Shown: positions 1 through 8,720 of the stretch, piece by piece
How positions within the stretch are numbered: the first letter of the stretch is position 1
Layout of the letters: each line of letters starts with the position of its first letter
Assembly (NCBI GenBank): GCA_021835025.1
Contig: JAKBQY010000023.1
Location: 1-53,066 of the forward strand
Length of the DNA: 53,066 nucleotides
Source: Thermoplasmata archaeon
Lineage (GTDB): Archaea > Thermoplasmatota > Thermoplasmata > Thermoplasmatales > Thermoplasmataceae
Reading direction: 5' to 3'
The notes under the pieces: model-generated
Seen by the model: the letters and a program-made list of their open reading frames with translations, nothing else
Database searches by the model: none
Told to the model about the DNA's origin: nothing
Translations under genes and position numbers: made by a program

Positions 1-39
1 CAATGCTAAATGCATCCCAGATTATCAGATATTTTCTCT

Positions 40-48
40 GATATAAAA
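40..48 (+). promoter_or_regulatory. TATA-like box ahead of rpl3
   Basis: The sequence GATATAAAA lies about 28 nt before the L3 start codon, the usual archaeal TATA-to-start distance for a leaderless or nearly leaderless transcript. A GGTGAT Shine-Dalgarno site also sits just before the ATG, so the gene could be read either from this promoter or from an upstream transcript that the window does not show. No gene can be supported in bases 1-71. Confidence 0.5.
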
Positions 49-71
49 CGTGTAACGGTTGGTGATATAAA

Positions 72-1064
72 ATGGCAACACCGCATCATTCCCGAAGGGG
101 ATCAATGGCGTATTATCCCAGAGTACGCGCTAAAAAAATTGGGGCTGATATTCGCTCATGGCCAGAAATTGAGGGCAAGGCAAAGATTCAGGCATTCGCA
201 GGCTATAAGGTAGGCATGACTCATATACAGATGACAGATTATAGAAAAACCAGTGTAACCGCTGGAAAAACCATTATGGCCCCGGTAACTGTGCTTGAGG
301 TTCCTCCTTTAAACGTCATATCTATCAGATATTATGAGGATGGAGACAATGGTCTTAGAGTTTTCGCAGAGAAAAAGGCTGACAATATTGACAAATCAGT
401 TTTTAAAAGAATACCAGAAATAAAGAATAAATCAGATAAGAAAATAGAAATAAAGGATATATCCGATGTTAGATTAATAGTCCATACAAATCCAAAACTT
501 GTTTCAGGAATACCATCAAAAACACCTGAAATTTTTGAGATACGTATTGGTGGTGGCACAATAGAGGAGAGAGTGGAACTTGCTGAAGAAAAACTAGGTA
601 AGGAATTGCATTTCACTGATTTTTCAACCAACGGATCCTTTATAGATGTCATTTCCGTTACAAAGGGAAAAGGTTTTCAGGGTGTTGTAAAAAGGTTCGG
701 AGTTAAACTTCTCCCAAAAAATAATAGGAAACATAGAAGGATGATCGGTACACTTGGGCCATGGCATCCTGACTGGGTCAGGAATACTGTGCCACAAGCC
801 GGTCAGGTGGGTCTTCATCAGAGAACTCTGCATAATATAAGGATAATAAAATATGATGTTAAAGATCATGTTGATGATATTAACGTTAAGGGCGGTTTTC
901 TCAATTATGGGCTTGTAAAAAATGATTATGTGCTCCTATATGGATCCATATCCGGGCCTGTAAAAAGGCTAATTAAATTAAGGGATCCAGCAAGGCAGAA
1001 AGTTACAACGGTTGAAAATATAGATATAACCTATATATCAAAGGAATCAAAGCAGGGTGATTAA
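72..1064 (+). CDS. rpl3: 50S ribosomal protein L3 (uL3)
   Basis: Large-subunit protein L3, which binds 23S rRNA near the peptidyl-transferase centre. The N-terminus (MATPHHSRRGSMAYYPR) and the central GPWHPDWVRNTVPQAGQVG segment with the following LHQRT are typical of archaeal L3, and the 330-residue length is normal for archaea. The ATG has a GGTGAT site 8-9 nt upstream. It is the first gene of the S10-spc style cluster, as in most Euryarchaeota, and its stop overlaps the start of rpl4 by 8 nt. Confidence 0.97.
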   Translation: MATPHHSRRGSMAYYPRVRAKKIGADIRSWPEIEGKAKIQAFAGYKVGMTHIQMTDYRKTSVTAGKTIMAPVTVLEVPPLNVISIRYYEDGDNGLRVFAEKKADNIDKSVFKRIPEIKNKSDKKIEIKDISDVRLIVHTNPKLVSGIPSKTPEIFEIRIGGGTIEERVELAEEKLGKELHFTDFSTNGSFIDVISVTKGKGFQGVVKRFGVKLLPKNNRKHRRMIGTLGPWHPDWVRNTVPQAGQVGLHQRTLHNIRIIKYDVKDHVDDINVKGGFLNYGLVKNDYVLLYGSISGPVKRLIKLRDPARQKVTTVENIDITYISKESKQGD

Positions 1065-1836
1065 TCTGAAAACAAATGTGTATACAATTGATGGGGAAGT
1101 AAAAAAAGAATTGGAATTACCGGAAATATTTTCGATAACTCCAAGAGAAGATTTAATTCATAAGGCCTTCAAGGCAATTTCATTATCGTTAAGGCAACCC
1201 TATGGTTCGAGTCCTATAGCCGGTTCCAGAAGGGTAGGGCACAATCTGGGTCCAAATCACGGTATATCCAGAATTCCCAGGATATCTGGAGGATCAAGGG
1301 GGGTTCTTCTTGCCAGTACCGTTGGAGGAAGAAGTGCATTGTCTCCAAGAAGTGATAAGGTTCTCTACAAAAAAATAAACAAAAAGGAAATAAAACTGGC
1401 AAAATTAAGTGCCATAGCTCTTACATCAAATAAGGATTATATTGTAAAAAGAGGGCACAGAATATCGGATGAAACACTTAAAAATATTACGTTCCCCATA
1501 GTTATGGAGGATGATATCGAAACAATTACCCGTGCTAAAGATGCAATAACAATCCTTAAAAATATTGGTCTGTATGATGATATATTGAGGGCCAAAGAAG
1601 GCAAAAAAATAAGGGCAGGAAGAGGTAAAATGAGGAACAGAACATATAAACAACCTAAAAGTGTTCTAATTGTCGGATCATCACAGGAAAGCCTAAGGGC
1701 TTTTGCCTCATTGCCGGGAATTGATGTGGCATCACTTAATAGTTTAAGCATAAGGAAACTTGCACCGGGAGGAAATCCTGGAAGATTGACAATTTATACG
1801 GAAGGAATAATTGAAAAAATGAGGGGTGTTGAGTAA
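1057..1836 (+). CDS. rpl4: 50S ribosomal protein L4 (uL4/L4e)
   Basis: Large-subunit protein L4, whose long loop lines the exit tunnel. The loop is visible around residues 49-90, rich in Gly/Arg with the conserved PRxxGGSRG segment. At 259 residues it is the archaeal length. The start is uncertain: the GTG at 1057 overlaps rpl3, but the GGGTGAT motif that would serve as its ribosome-binding site spans the same bases. A GTG at 1078 (VYTIDGE) is an alternative. The stop codon overlaps the rpl23 ATG by one base (TAATG). Confidence 0.95.
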   Translation: MINLKTNVYTIDGEVKKELELPEIFSITPREDLIHKAFKAISLSLRQPYGSSPIAGSRRVGHNLGPNHGISRIPRISGGSRGVLLASTVGGRSALSPRSDKVLYKKINKKEIKLAKLSAIALTSNKDYIVKRGHRISDETLKNITFPIVMEDDIETITRAKDAITILKNIGLYDDILRAKEGKKIRAGRGKMRNRTYKQPKSVLIVGSSQESLRAFASLPGIDVASLNSLSIRKLAPGGNPGRLTIYTEGIIEKMRGVE

Positions 1837-2084
1837 TGGATTATGTAATTACGCCCATTATCACAGAAAAAACAACATTGATGATGGAAAGGGAAAATAA
1901 GTTGACATTTCTTGTTGATAGAAGAGCACGCAAAGCTGATTTAAAAAAGGAAATAGAGGAAAGATTTGATGTGAAAGTTGCACATATGAATATACTGATT
2001 ACAAAAAAAGGCAAAAAGGCAATTGTAAAACTTACAGATGATTTTTCTGCAGAGGAAATTGGAGGAAGAATAGGAATATTCTGA
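1836..2084 (+). CDS. rpl23: 50S ribosomal protein L23 (uL23)
   Basis: Small large-subunit protein (82 aa) at the tunnel exit, where SRP and the Sec translocon dock. The N-terminal PIITEKTTLMMERENKLTFLVDRRARK stretch, in two parts PIITEKT and KLTFLVDRRA, is the conserved L23 signature. The start ATG shares a base with the rpl4 stop, which suggests translational coupling. It is followed after 9 nt by rpl2. Confidence 0.96.
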   Translation: MDYVITPIITEKTTLMMERENKLTFLVDRRARKADLKKEIEERFDVKVAHMNILITKKGKKAIVKLTDDFSAEEIGGRIGIF

Positions 2085-2093
2085 GGTGAAGAG

Positions 2094-2792
2094 ATGGGTA
2101 AACATATAGTAGCTCAAAGAAGAGGTCATGGATCATTAACCTACAGGAGTCCAGGTTTCAGGCATATTTCTGAAATAAAACACCTGAAAGATGGAAATTA
2201 TAAGGTAGATGATATAGTTCAGGCACCAGGAAGAAATGCACCTTTCCTGGTATTGAAAAATGAGAGGAATGAAAAGAATTACATGCTCGCATTCAATGGT
2301 GCACATGTTGGGCAGGAAATTGCAGTTGGCAATTCTGGATCAGCAAAAATTGGTTCAACAAATTTTCTTTCAAGCATTGGAGATGGTGAACTGGTATACA
2401 ATATTGAAAGTATTCCCGGTGATGGGGGGAAATTCTGTAGAACCGCCGGTTCATCTGGACTTATTATAAGCCATGGAAACAATGTTTCAATTAAATTACC
2501 TTCGGGTTCAACAAAAGAATTCAATCCTGGGTGCAGGGCAACAGTTGGTGTCGTTGCAGGTTCAGGTGCACGTGATATACCTGTGCTGAAAGCGGGTACA
2601 CATATTAAATATTTAAAAAGTAAAGCCAGAAAAGCATACAGTGTTAGGGGAGTTGCAATGAATGCAGTAAACCATCCACATGGAGGAGGAAACCATCAGC
2701 ATGTTGGAGGACCAAGCACAGTTGCTAGGGGGGCTCCACCAGGAGCAAAAGTTGGGAGATTATCTCCTAAAAGGAGGAAGAAATCATGGTAG
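2094..2792 (+). CDS. rpl2: 50S ribosomal protein L2 (uL2)
   Basis: Core large-subunit protein needed for subunit joining and peptidyl transfer. The C-terminal region carries the invariant [15 protein letters not shown] and [11 protein letters not shown] segments, including the functionally important histidine. The length of 232 aa is slightly short but normal for Thermoplasmatales-type archaea. AGGTGA lies just before the ATG. The end overlaps rps19 by 7 nt. Confidence 0.97.
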   Translation: MGKHIVAQRRGHGSLTYRSPGFRHISEIKHLKDGNYKVDDIVQAPGRNAPFLVLKNERNEKNYMLAFNGAHVGQEIAVGNSGSAKIGSTNFLSSIGDGELVYNIESIPGDGGKFCRTAGSSGLIISHGNNVSIKLPSGSTKEFNPGCRATVGVVAGSGARDIPVLKAGTHIKYLKSKARKAYSVRGVAMNAVNHPHGGGNHQHVGGPSTVARGAPPGAKVGRLSPKRRKKSW

Positions 2793-3241
2793 TTAGAAAA
2801 CAGGCATCAGTCAAGTCAATAAAGAGAAGGTCAAGAAAGGCCCAGAAAGCCATAACAGGTAGGGCTAGGGAATTCCTATATCGTGGGCATTCTCTTGAGG
2901 AACTACAGGAAATGGAGCTCCCTCAATTGCTTCCATTATTTCCTGCAAGAATCAGGAGATCGTATAATAGGGAAATGAATCATGAGCAGAAGAAATTGTT
3001 TGAAGACCTTCTGGGTGATAAAGAACACATAAAAACACATGTTAGAGATGTAATAATATTACCACAGTTTGTTGGCAAAACAATAGAATTGTATAATGGG
3101 CATACATATTTAAAGTTTGAAATAAGGGCAGAAATGATAGGCCATTATCTGGGCGAATTTGCTCCAACAAGGAAGGATGTAAAACATTCTGGACCTGGTG
3201 TGGGTGCAACAAGATCCTCAAAATTCTTACCGTTGAAGTGA
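2786..3241 (+). CDS. rps19: 30S ribosomal protein S19 (uS19)
   Basis: Small-subunit head protein S19. The archaeal/eukaryotic long N-terminus with the [14 protein letters not shown] motif, the RIRRS segment and the C-terminal [20 protein letters not shown] block are all present. It is 151 aa, longer than bacterial S19 because of the archaeal N-terminal extension. A strong AAAGGAGGA site lies inside the end of rpl2, 7-8 nt before the ATG. Confidence 0.97.
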   Translation: MVVRKQASVKSIKRRSRKAQKAITGRAREFLYRGHSLEELQEMELPQLLPLFPARIRRSYNREMNHEQKKLFEDLLGDKEHIKTHVRDVIILPQFVGKTIELYNGHTYLKFEIRAEMIGHYLGEFAPTRKDVKHSGPGVGATRSSKFLPLK

Positions 3242-3245
3242 TATT

Positions 3246-3689
3246 ATGAAAGGATACAGTATTGATAAATTTCCAGAAAAACATGCAAGATCAAGAATAA
3301 GGGAAGAAGACATATCGGTTAAAGATGCGGTTAATATAGCTCATTTTCTACGCGGTAAAAAACTTGAATCAGCCAAGGATATACTTGACAATGTAATGGC
3401 CAAAAAAACAGCTATACCTTATTTCAGATATCTTGACTCAATATCACATAGAAAAGGTATAGGACCCGGTAAATATCCAGTAAAAGAATCAAAAGTATTC
3501 AAGAAACTTTTGGATGATGTTTCGGCCAATGCTGAATTTAAAGGATTATCGGAAAATCTTGTAATCACTTCTCTATCCGTTTCAAAGGGAAGAATGATTA
3601 AAAAATTTACTCCAAAGGCATATGGCAGAGCAGGCGCATTCTTCAAAGATCTGGTAAACCTTGAAGTTGTTGTTGTGGAGGAGGAGTGA
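3246..3689 (+). CDS. rpl22: 50S ribosomal protein L22 (uL22)
   Basis: Large-subunit protein L22, which contributes a beta-hairpin to the exit tunnel. Recognised from the [15 protein letters not shown]-like helix (residues 19-35), the [14 protein letters not shown] segment and the C-terminal [12 protein letters not shown] hairpin tip. The 147-aa length is typical of archaea. GTGAT lies just upstream of the ATG. Its stop overlaps the possible GTG start of rps3. Confidence 0.95.
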   Translation: MKGYSIDKFPEKHARSRIREEDISVKDAVNIAHFLRGKKLESAKDILDNVMAKKTAIPYFRYLDSISHRKGIGPGKYPVKESKVFKKLLDDVSANAEFKGLSENLVITSLSVSKGRMIKKFTPKAYGRAGAFFKDLVNLEVVVVEEE

Positions 3690-3694
3690 TTGCA

Positions 3695-4357
3695 ATGAAG
3701 GAGAAAAAATTTGTAAGTGATAATATAAAAAAATTGCTCGTAACGGAGTATCTTAGAAGTGAGAACAATAATGCTGGATTTGGGGGAATGGAAATGAAAA
3801 GAACTCCATTTGGCACAAATATCACGCTTCATGTAAATAGGCCAGGCCTGGTTATAGGCCGCCATGGAGTCAAAATAAAAGAAATGACGGAAACTCTTGA
3901 GAAAAAATATGAGCTGGAATCCCCACAGATAGAGGTAAAAGAGGTTGAAAATCCCGACCTAAACCCACAGATAATATCAAAGAAAATTGCATTATCCCTT
4001 GAAAAGGGCTGGAACTATAGAAAAGCAGGAAATACAACATTAAGACGTATAATGGACCAACATGCCAGGGGGGTACTGATAAGAATAGGTGGTAAAATAT
4101 CAGGAGAAAGGGCAAGAACACAGAAGTTCATGTTTGGTGAAATCAAATACTCAGGAGAACCTGCAAGATCTGGTGTTGAGGGCGGATTTTCAATTGCTAT
4201 GCTTAAAACTGGAGTGATTGGTATATATGTAAAGCTTCTGAAAACCGACTATGAATTGCCTGATGAGATACGCATAAATAGCGATGTAAAAGTTGTAAAT
4301 ACTGCAAATAAGCAGGAAAAAAAGGAGGCAGATGAAAATGGTGGAGCTGAAAACTAA
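3695..4357 (+). CDS. rps3: 30S ribosomal protein S3 (uS3)
   Basis: Small-subunit protein at the mRNA entry channel. It has an N-terminal KH domain with the GRHG loop ([12 protein letters not shown]) and a C-terminal S3 domain with the [19 protein letters not shown] region, then a lysine/glutamate-rich tail. I prefer the ATG at 3695, which lies a few nt after a GGAGGAGTGAT site. A GTG at 3686 is in frame but overlaps that site. The tail encodes the start region of rpl29 in another frame. Confidence 0.95.
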   Translation: MKEKKFVSDNIKKLLVTEYLRSENNNAGFGGMEMKRTPFGTNITLHVNRPGLVIGRHGVKIKEMTETLEKKYELESPQIEVKEVENPDLNPQIISKKIALSLEKGWNYRKAGNTTLRRIMDQHARGVLIRIGGKISGERARTQKFMFGEIKYSGEPARSGVEGGFSIAMLKTGVIGIYVKLLKTDYELPDEIRINSDVKVVNTANKQEKKEADENGGAEN

Positions 4358-4538
4358 GGACCTTAGAAATATGAATGATGAAGAATTAAATCAAAAATTA
4401 AAATCATTAAAGGAATCATTGCTAAAGGAAAGGGCATCGGTAGCCATGGGTGGTGCCCCATCTAGCCCTGGCAAGATGAGATCCGTAAAACGCCAGATTG
4501 CAAGAATATTAACAATAATGGAGGAAAAAAAGGGATGA
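4332..4538 (+). CDS. rpl29: 50S ribosomal protein L29 (uL29)
   Basis: A 68-residue helical-hairpin protein of the large subunit near the tunnel exit. The [19 protein letters not shown]-terminus and the [13 protein letters not shown]-terminus match L29. It starts inside rps3 (26-nt overlap) with AAAGGAGG 4-9 nt before the ATG; the second codon ATG at 4338 is also possible. Its TGA overlaps the ATG of the next gene (ATGA). Confidence 0.94.
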   Translation: MKMVELKTKDLRNMNDEELNQKLKSLKESLLKERASVAMGGAPSSPGKMRSVKRQIARILTIMEEKKG

Positions 4539-4834
4539 AAGATAAAGACTTTACTGGTATGCCCAAAGAATTACAACCCTGGGAAGGATTCAACAGAAAC
4601 AATGAAGTGGTTAAGGTAAGTGTAGACAAAAGAAGATATGGTAAAATGGTAACAATAATTGATGGCATAGACCCAAAATCCGAGAATATTAATGAAATTG
4701 CAAAAATATTAAAGAAAAAAGCCGCTTCAGGAGGGACTGTTAAGGACGGGAAATCAATAGAACTTCAGGGCGATCACAGAGATGCAATGAAGAAGGAATT
4801 AGAATCAATGGGATTCAAGGTGCAATTGGTATGA
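4535..4834 (+). CDS. eif1: Translation initiation factor 1 (aIF1, SUI1 family)
   Basis: SUI1-family initiation factor, which binds the 30S P site and checks start-codon selection. The fold signature is seen in KVSVDKRRYGKMVTIIDGID, then the KKAASGGTVKDGKSIELQGDH block and a C-terminal MGFKVQLV strand. The 99-residue size is normal. Both ends overlap neighbours by 4 nt (ATGA), so it is tightly coupled between L29 and the RNase P subunit, a position conserved in many archaea. Confidence 0.94.
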   Translation: MKDKDFTGMPKELQPWEGFNRNNEVVKVSVDKRRYGKMVTIIDGIDPKSENINEIAKILKKKAASGGTVKDGKSIELQGDHRDAMKKELESMGFKVQLV

Positions 4835-5148
4835 ATAATGAGTTCTATCTTCAGGAATTTATCGGCAATAATGTCATAATAAAAGGATCATCAAATTCAA
4901 ATAATGTAAATATTAAAGGTAAGATTGTTGATGAAACAAGGAATATGATCACAATCTACAGCAGGGGAAAGATATGTAAAATTCCCAAGGAAAATACAAT
5001 ATTTACAATTGAGTTTGATAATGAGTTGCATAATATTGCCGGGGATTTTATTGTGATAAGGCCGGAAGAAAGAACAAAGGAGAAAAGGAAAATATATAAA
5101 AAAATAAGGAGATATGATAAAAATGAAAAGTATAGGCATAGATATTAA
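4831..5148 (+). CDS. rnp1: Ribonuclease P protein component 1 (Rpp29/Pop4 homologue)
   Basis: Sm-like beta-barrel protein of archaeal RNase P, which matures tRNA 5' ends. Evidence is the GKIVDETRNMITI segment, the KICKIPKENTIFTIEF strand pair and the basic C-terminal helix, at the normal small size (105 aa), together with its fixed position between eIF1 and S17 in archaeal ribosomal clusters. The basic tail overlaps the start of rps17 by 26 nt. Confidence 0.88.
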   Translation: MNNEFYLQEFIGNNVIIKGSSNSNNVNIKGKIVDETRNMITIYSRGKICKIPKENTIFTIEFDNELHNIAGDFIVIRPEERTKEKRKIYKKIRRYDKNEKYRHRY

Positions 5149-5443
5149 ACCCCCAGAAAATGGCTGCAGTGATATTAACTGTCCATTTCATGGAAATCTT
5201 AATGTAAGAGGGCAGATAATAACAGGAAATGTTGTGTCTACAAAAATGAATAAAAGCGTGGTAATAAAAAAGGAAACAAAGGAATATATCAAAAAATATG
5301 AGAGATATGCAACAAAATTTTCCAAATACCATGCACATTTACCCGACTGTATAAGCGTAAAAGCAGGAGATCGTGTTAAAATTGCAGAATGCAGGAAGTT
5401 GGCTAAAACTATTGGTTTTGTTGTTGTAGAGAAGGTGGAATAA
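5123..5443 (+). CDS. rps17: 30S ribosomal protein S17 (uS17)
   Basis: Primary 16S rRNA-binding small-subunit protein with an OB fold. The archaeal motif CPFHG near residue 20, the RGQIITGNVVSTKMNKSVV strand region, the HDxC-like HLPDCISVKAGD segment and the ECRKLAKTIGFVVVE C-terminus are clear. I choose ATG 5123 (MKSIG) because the AAGGAGAT site is too close to the ATG at 5114. The gene starts inside rnp1. Confidence 0.95.
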   Translation: MKSIGIDIKPPENGCSDINCPFHGNLNVRGQIITGNVVSTKMNKSVVIKKETKEYIKKYERYATKFSKYHAHLPDCISVKAGDRVKIAECRKLAKTIGFVVVEKVE

Positions 5444-5842
5444 ATGAAGGGAATTTCTGGAAACGAGTCCCGTGGATTGCCACTTGGGGCGGTAATTCCA
5501 TGTGCAGATAATACAGGTGCAAAAATAGTGAGTTTAATTGGAGTTAAGGCCCTCCATACCGTCGCAAGAAGAATTCCTGCTGCAGGAATAGGTGATCTAT
5601 TGATCGCCAGCGTTAGGCGTGGAACTCCTGAAATGAGGGCAAAGGTAGTATATGCCGTGGTAGTAAGGCAAAAAAGGCCATTTCGCAGGGCGGATGGAAC
5701 TGTAATCCAATTTGAAGATAATGCTGTTGTGCTTGTCACACCTGAAGGTGAAGTCAGGGGGTCTGAAATAAAGGGACCCGTTGCAAGGGAGGCCGCTGAA
5801 AGATGGCCAAGAATTGCCGCAATAGCGTCAACTATTGTGTGA
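5444..5842 (+). CDS. rpl14: 50S ribosomal protein L14 (uL14)
   Basis: Large-subunit interface protein L14 (132 aa, normal for archaea). The signature CADNTGAKIVSLIGV is at residues 20-34, followed by RRGTPEMRAKVVYAVVVRQK and the C-terminal GPVAREAAERWPRIA. AAGGTGG lies 5-10 nt before the ATG, directly after the rps17 stop. Confidence 0.97.
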   Translation: MKGISGNESRGLPLGAVIPCADNTGAKIVSLIGVKALHTVARRIPAAGIGDLLIASVRRGTPEMRAKVVYAVVVRQKRPFRRADGTVIQFEDNAVVLVTPEGEVRGSEIKGPVAREAAERWPRIAAIASTIV

Positions 5843-5852
5843 GGTAATAAAA

Positions 5853-6365
5853 ATGATAAATAATAAAATTAATATATCGCTTAACAAGGAATTGCGAAAA
5901 AAATACGGAGTTAGAAACTTTCCTGTGGTGAAAGGCGATATAGTAACCATAAAATCAGGATCAAGGAAAGGTGAAGGAGGAAAGGTTATTGGAGTAAACC
6001 ATAAAAATAAAAAAATATCAATAGAGGGTATAACCATTGCAAAAGCTGATGGAAAGCAGGTTGAATTCTATGTTGACCATAGCAATATCGTTATAACAAA
6101 ACTTGACTTATCCAGGCCAGGGAGGGAAAATAAATTAAGGGAAATAACTGCAAGGAAGAATCTCCCACCACCTGTGGTTGAAACAGAGGAAGAGCCTAAA
6201 AGCTCAGTTGGAGAATATATAGAGGAATCAGTAGAAAATCAGGACGAATCCGAGAAAAATCTGGATGAATCCGAAGATATAAAGGAAAATTCTGATGAAG
6301 AGGAAATAGAAAATTCATCTGAAAATGAATCAAAAGATGAAAAAGGTGATGATAGTGAAGACTAA
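5853..6365 (+). CDS. rpl24: 50S ribosomal protein L24 (uL24) with an acidic C-terminal tail
   Basis: KOW-domain protein that starts large-subunit assembly. Residues 1-105 look like normal archaeal L24: LRKKYGVRNFPVVKGD, then the KOW segment with RKGEGGKVIGVN. After about residue 110 the protein continues with some 60 residues rich in Glu, Asp and Ser (for example EEEPKSS, ESEKNLDESED, DEEEIENSSENES). The ATG at 5853 follows a GAGGTAAT site; an in-frame start at 5835 is less likely because it lies in rpl14. The acidic tail overlaps the start of rps4e. Confidence 0.93.
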   Translation: MINNKINISLNKELRKKYGVRNFPVVKGDIVTIKSGSRKGEGGKVIGVNHKNKKISIEGITIAKADGKQVEFYVDHSNIVITKLDLSRPGRENKLREITARKNLPPPVVETEEEPKSSVGEYIEESVENQDESEKNLDESEDIKENSDEEEIENSSENESKDEKGDDSED

Positions 6366-7071
6366 AATAATGATGGCTTCAAACAAGTTAAAAATACCAA
6401 GGAAAACAAATTTCTGGTCTGTAACGCCAACTCCTGGCCCACATAAAAAGGAAGAATCAATACCTCTTCTTATTGCTTTAAGAGATTATCTGAAACTAGG
6501 CGATAAGGAAAGGGAGATTACAAGAATATTAAATACTGGAAATGTAAAAATAGATGGAAAAATAATAAAGGATAGAAGATTTCCCGCTGGCTTTATGGAT
6601 GTTATTTCAATAAAATCCATTGATAACACGTTTATAGTTCTGTATGATAATAAAGGTAAACTTATAATCTCTGCAAATCCAGATGAAAATAATAATTTGA
6701 AACTTTTAAAGATAAAAAGTAAATCCATAATAGGGAAAGACAAAATACAGCTCGGATTCCACAATGGGCATTCAATGTTAACTGATCGTAAGGACCTCAA
6801 GAATAATGATACTTTGCTTGTTAAATTGCCGGATATGGAGATACAGGAGGTATTGAAAATGGCACCGGGAAATAAAGCATTTATAATCGGGGGTTCTCAT
6901 GTTGGAGAAATAGGCACAATAAAATCCATAGAAATTAATAAATCATCAGGTAAAAACACAGTTTCGTTCAATGAGGGATTCACAACAGTAAAAAATTATG
7001 TTTTTATTATTGGTAATGCTAAATACAACTTTAAAATTCCTGAAAAAGAGGTGAAAGTATATGATGAGTGA
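6355..7071 (+). CDS. rps4e: 30S ribosomal protein S4e
   Basis: Archaeal/eukaryotic small-subunit protein S4e, with an S4 RNA-binding region, a central domain and a C-terminal KOW segment (GGSHVGEIGTIKSI). The N-terminal SVTPTPGPHKKEESIPL is the family signature. The start is ambiguous: GTG 6355 has GGTGAT four bases upstream and would overlap rpl24 by 11 nt, while ATG 6370 or 6373 (MASNKLKIPRK) gives a more usual N-terminus but a weaker ribosome-binding site. Confidence 0.92.
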   Translation: MKTKIMMASNKLKIPRKTNFWSVTPTPGPHKKEESIPLLIALRDYLKLGDKEREITRILNTGNVKIDGKIIKDRRFPAGFMDVISIKSIDNTFIVLYDNKGKLIISANPDENNNLKLLKIKSKSIIGKDKIQLGFHNGHSMLTDRKDLKNNDTLLVKLPDMEIQEVLKMAPGNKAFIIGGSHVGEIGTIKSIEINKSSGKNTVSFNEGFTTVKNYVFIIGNAKYNFKIPEKEVKVYDE

Positions 7072-7591
7072 AAAAACTGCTAACCAAATGACAAAAATTG
7101 TGATAGATAAGGTGGTGATAAATATTGGAGTTGGTGCAGCAGGTGAAAGATTGACAAAAGCCTCAAGAGTTATAGAATTATTGACGCATCACAAGCCAGT
7201 AATTACAAAATCAGAAAAGACAATCAGGGACTTCAATATTCGAAAAGGTCTTAGTATAGGTGTCAAGGTTACACTTAGGAAGGATGATGCATATAAATTC
7301 CTTAAAGAAGCATTTTATGCAAAGGATTACAAAATTCCTGTATATTCATTCGATAAACAGGGGAATGCATATTTCGGCATAACCGATTATACTGATTTCA
7401 AGGGCATGAAGTATGATCCTGATATTGGCATATTTGGTATGGATATAGCAATAGTGCTCAAAAGATTGGGAGGATATAGGCTTTCAAAAAGAAGGATAAG
7501 CAAAAAAAGCATTCCCAGCAGAATTAGAGTTAGTAAAGATGAATCAATAAAATTCCTTGAAGAGAATTTTGAAGCTAAAATTATAAGGTGA
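7061..7591 (+). CDS. rpl5: 50S ribosomal protein L5 (uL5)
   Basis: Large-subunit protein L5, which binds 5S rRNA. The [19 protein letters not shown]-terminus, the [16 protein letters not shown] motif and the [18 protein letters not shown] segment define the family; 176 aa is the archaeal size. GAGGTGA lies 7 nt before the ATG and the start overlaps rps4e by 11 nt. The stop lies 4 nt before rps14. Confidence 0.96.
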   Translation: MMSEKTANQMTKIVIDKVVINIGVGAAGERLTKASRVIELLTHHKPVITKSEKTIRDFNIRKGLSIGVKVTLRKDDAYKFLKEAFYAKDYKIPVYSFDKQGNAYFGITDYTDFKGMKYDPDIGIFGMDIAIVLKRLGGYRLSKRRISKKSIPSRIRVSKDESIKFLEENFEAKIIR

Positions 7592-7595
7592 TGGG

Positions 7596-7757
7596 ATGGG
7601 ACAAATTAAATTACAACCAAAAAAGAATTTCGGGCATACTCAGGGATGCGTTCGTTGCGGAAGAAAGCGCGGGATAGTAAGAAGATACGGTATAAACATG
7701 TGCAGGCAATGTTTCAGGGAAACCGCTGAAAATATTGGTTTCAGGAAATACAGTTGA
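7596..7757 (+). CDS. rps14: 30S ribosomal protein S14, zinc-ribbon type (uS14)
   Basis: A 53-residue protein read directly from the DNA, with the sequence start [14 protein letters not shown] and four zinc-ligand cysteines (Cys18-x2-Cys21 and Cys36-x2-Cys39). It ends ENIGFRKYS, the typical S14 C-terminus. It lies between L5 and S8, the conserved place for this gene, with an AAGGTGATGGG ribosome-binding site before the ATG. Confidence 0.96.
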   Translation: MGQIKLQPKKNFGHTQGCVRCGRKRGIVRRYGINMCRQCFRETAENIGFRKYS

Positions 7758-7769
7758 GGTGATGTTAAA

Positions 7770-8159
7770 ATGAAAAGCGATCCTTTAAATGATGTAATAA
7801 ACACAATAAAAATGGCTTCGAAAATTGGAAGGAATGAAGTGAGCATTTCACCTGCATCAATAGTGATAGGAAGAGTTTTAAAAGTTATGCAGGATTATAA
7901 CTATATAAAAAGCTTTGAAGTTGTTGATGAAGAACGTGGTGGAAAATTTAAAGTTATATTGAGTGATACCATAAATAACTGTGGTGTAATAAAGCCAAGA
8001 TTATCTGTAAAAAAGTCCAACATAGAAAAATATGAATCAAGATATTTGCCTGCTCAGGATTTTGGAATAATCATACTCACAACAACCAAGGGCATTATGA
8101 GCCATCTGGAAGCCAGAAAATTCGGAATAGGTGGCAAGTTAATGGCTTATGTATATTAA
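7770..8159 (+). CDS. rps8: 30S ribosomal protein S8 (uS8)
   Basis: Small-subunit protein that binds the central domain of 16S rRNA. Recognised from DPLNDVINTIKMASKIGRNEVSI-type N-terminus (two parts: DPLNDVINTIKMA and IGRNEV), the IKPRLSVKKSNIEKYE segment and the C-terminal ILTTTKGIMSHLEAR. The 129-aa length is normal. GAGGTGAT precedes the ATG by about 6 nt. Confidence 0.96.
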   Translation: MKSDPLNDVINTIKMASKIGRNEVSISPASIVIGRVLKVMQDYNYIKSFEVVDEERGGKFKVILSDTINNCGVIKPRLSVKKSNIEKYESRYLPAQDFGIIILTTTKGIMSHLEARKFGIGGKLMAYVY

Positions 8160-8171
8160 GGGTGCATATAA

Positions 8172-8720
8172 ATGATAAAATGGGAAGAAAAAACAAGATT
8201 GGAAATACCAAACGGCATCCAGGTTTCGCTGGAGGGAACAGTTGTCAGAGTAAAGGGAAAACTGGGAGAAGTTTCAAGAAATTTCAGGGATAAATATGTA
8301 AAAATAGAAAAAAATGACAATTATCTTGTTATCTCGGCAAGTAAAAAAAATAAATTCATAAACGGTATAGTTGGAACATGGTTTTCTGAATCAAAATCAA
8401 TGTTTATTGGTGTAACTGAAGGATATAAATATGAAATGAAAATCGATTTTACACATTTCCCCATGAGGGTTTCCGTTAGGGGGAGCTCATTATACATTGA
8501 GAATTTCCTTGGAGGCAAGGCTCCAAGAATTGCAAAAATTTTAAACAATTGCAAGGTTTCTGTTAAGGGCGATCGTGTTACAATAGAAGGTGTTGATAAA
8601 AGAGATATGGGTGACACTGCAGCAAATATAGAAAAAGCCACATATATAAAACACTTTGATTCCAGGGTATTCCAGGATGGAATTTATCTTTTAAAGGGGG
8701 TGAATCCAGATGAGTTATAA
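8172..8720 (+). CDS. rpl6: 50S ribosomal protein L6 (uL6)
   Basis: Large-subunit protein with two tandem L6 domains near the factor-binding site. The GVTEGYKYEMKIDFTHFPM segment and the C-terminal IEKATYIKHFDSRVFQDGIY are the archaeal L6 signatures. The 182-aa size is normal. GGGTGC lies 7-8 nt before the ATG; the end overlaps rpl32e by 11 nt. Confidence 0.96.
   Translation: MIKWEEKTRLEIPNGIQVSLEGTVVRVKGKLGEVSRNFRDKYVKIEKNDNYLVISASKKNKFINGIVGTWFSESKSMFIGVTEGYKYEMKIDFTHFPMRVSVRGSSLYIENFLGGKAPRIAKILNNCKVSVKGDRVTIEGVDKRDMGDTAANIEKATYIKHFDSRVFQDGIYLLKGVNPDEL

Noticed and set aside
10-213. Open frame of 67 codons overlapping the start of rpl3
   Set aside because: It lies out of frame over the L3 N-terminus, has no ribosome-binding site and no recognisable family; L3 is certain.
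3419-3865. A 148-codon minus-strand frame opposite rpl22 and rps3
   Set aside because: Antisense shadow caused by codon bias of the plus-strand genes; no ribosome-binding site or family pattern.
5188-5739. A 183-codon open frame on the minus strand opposite rps17 and rpl14
   Set aside because: It is the mirror of strongly conserved ribosomal genes, has low-complexity composition and no start signal.
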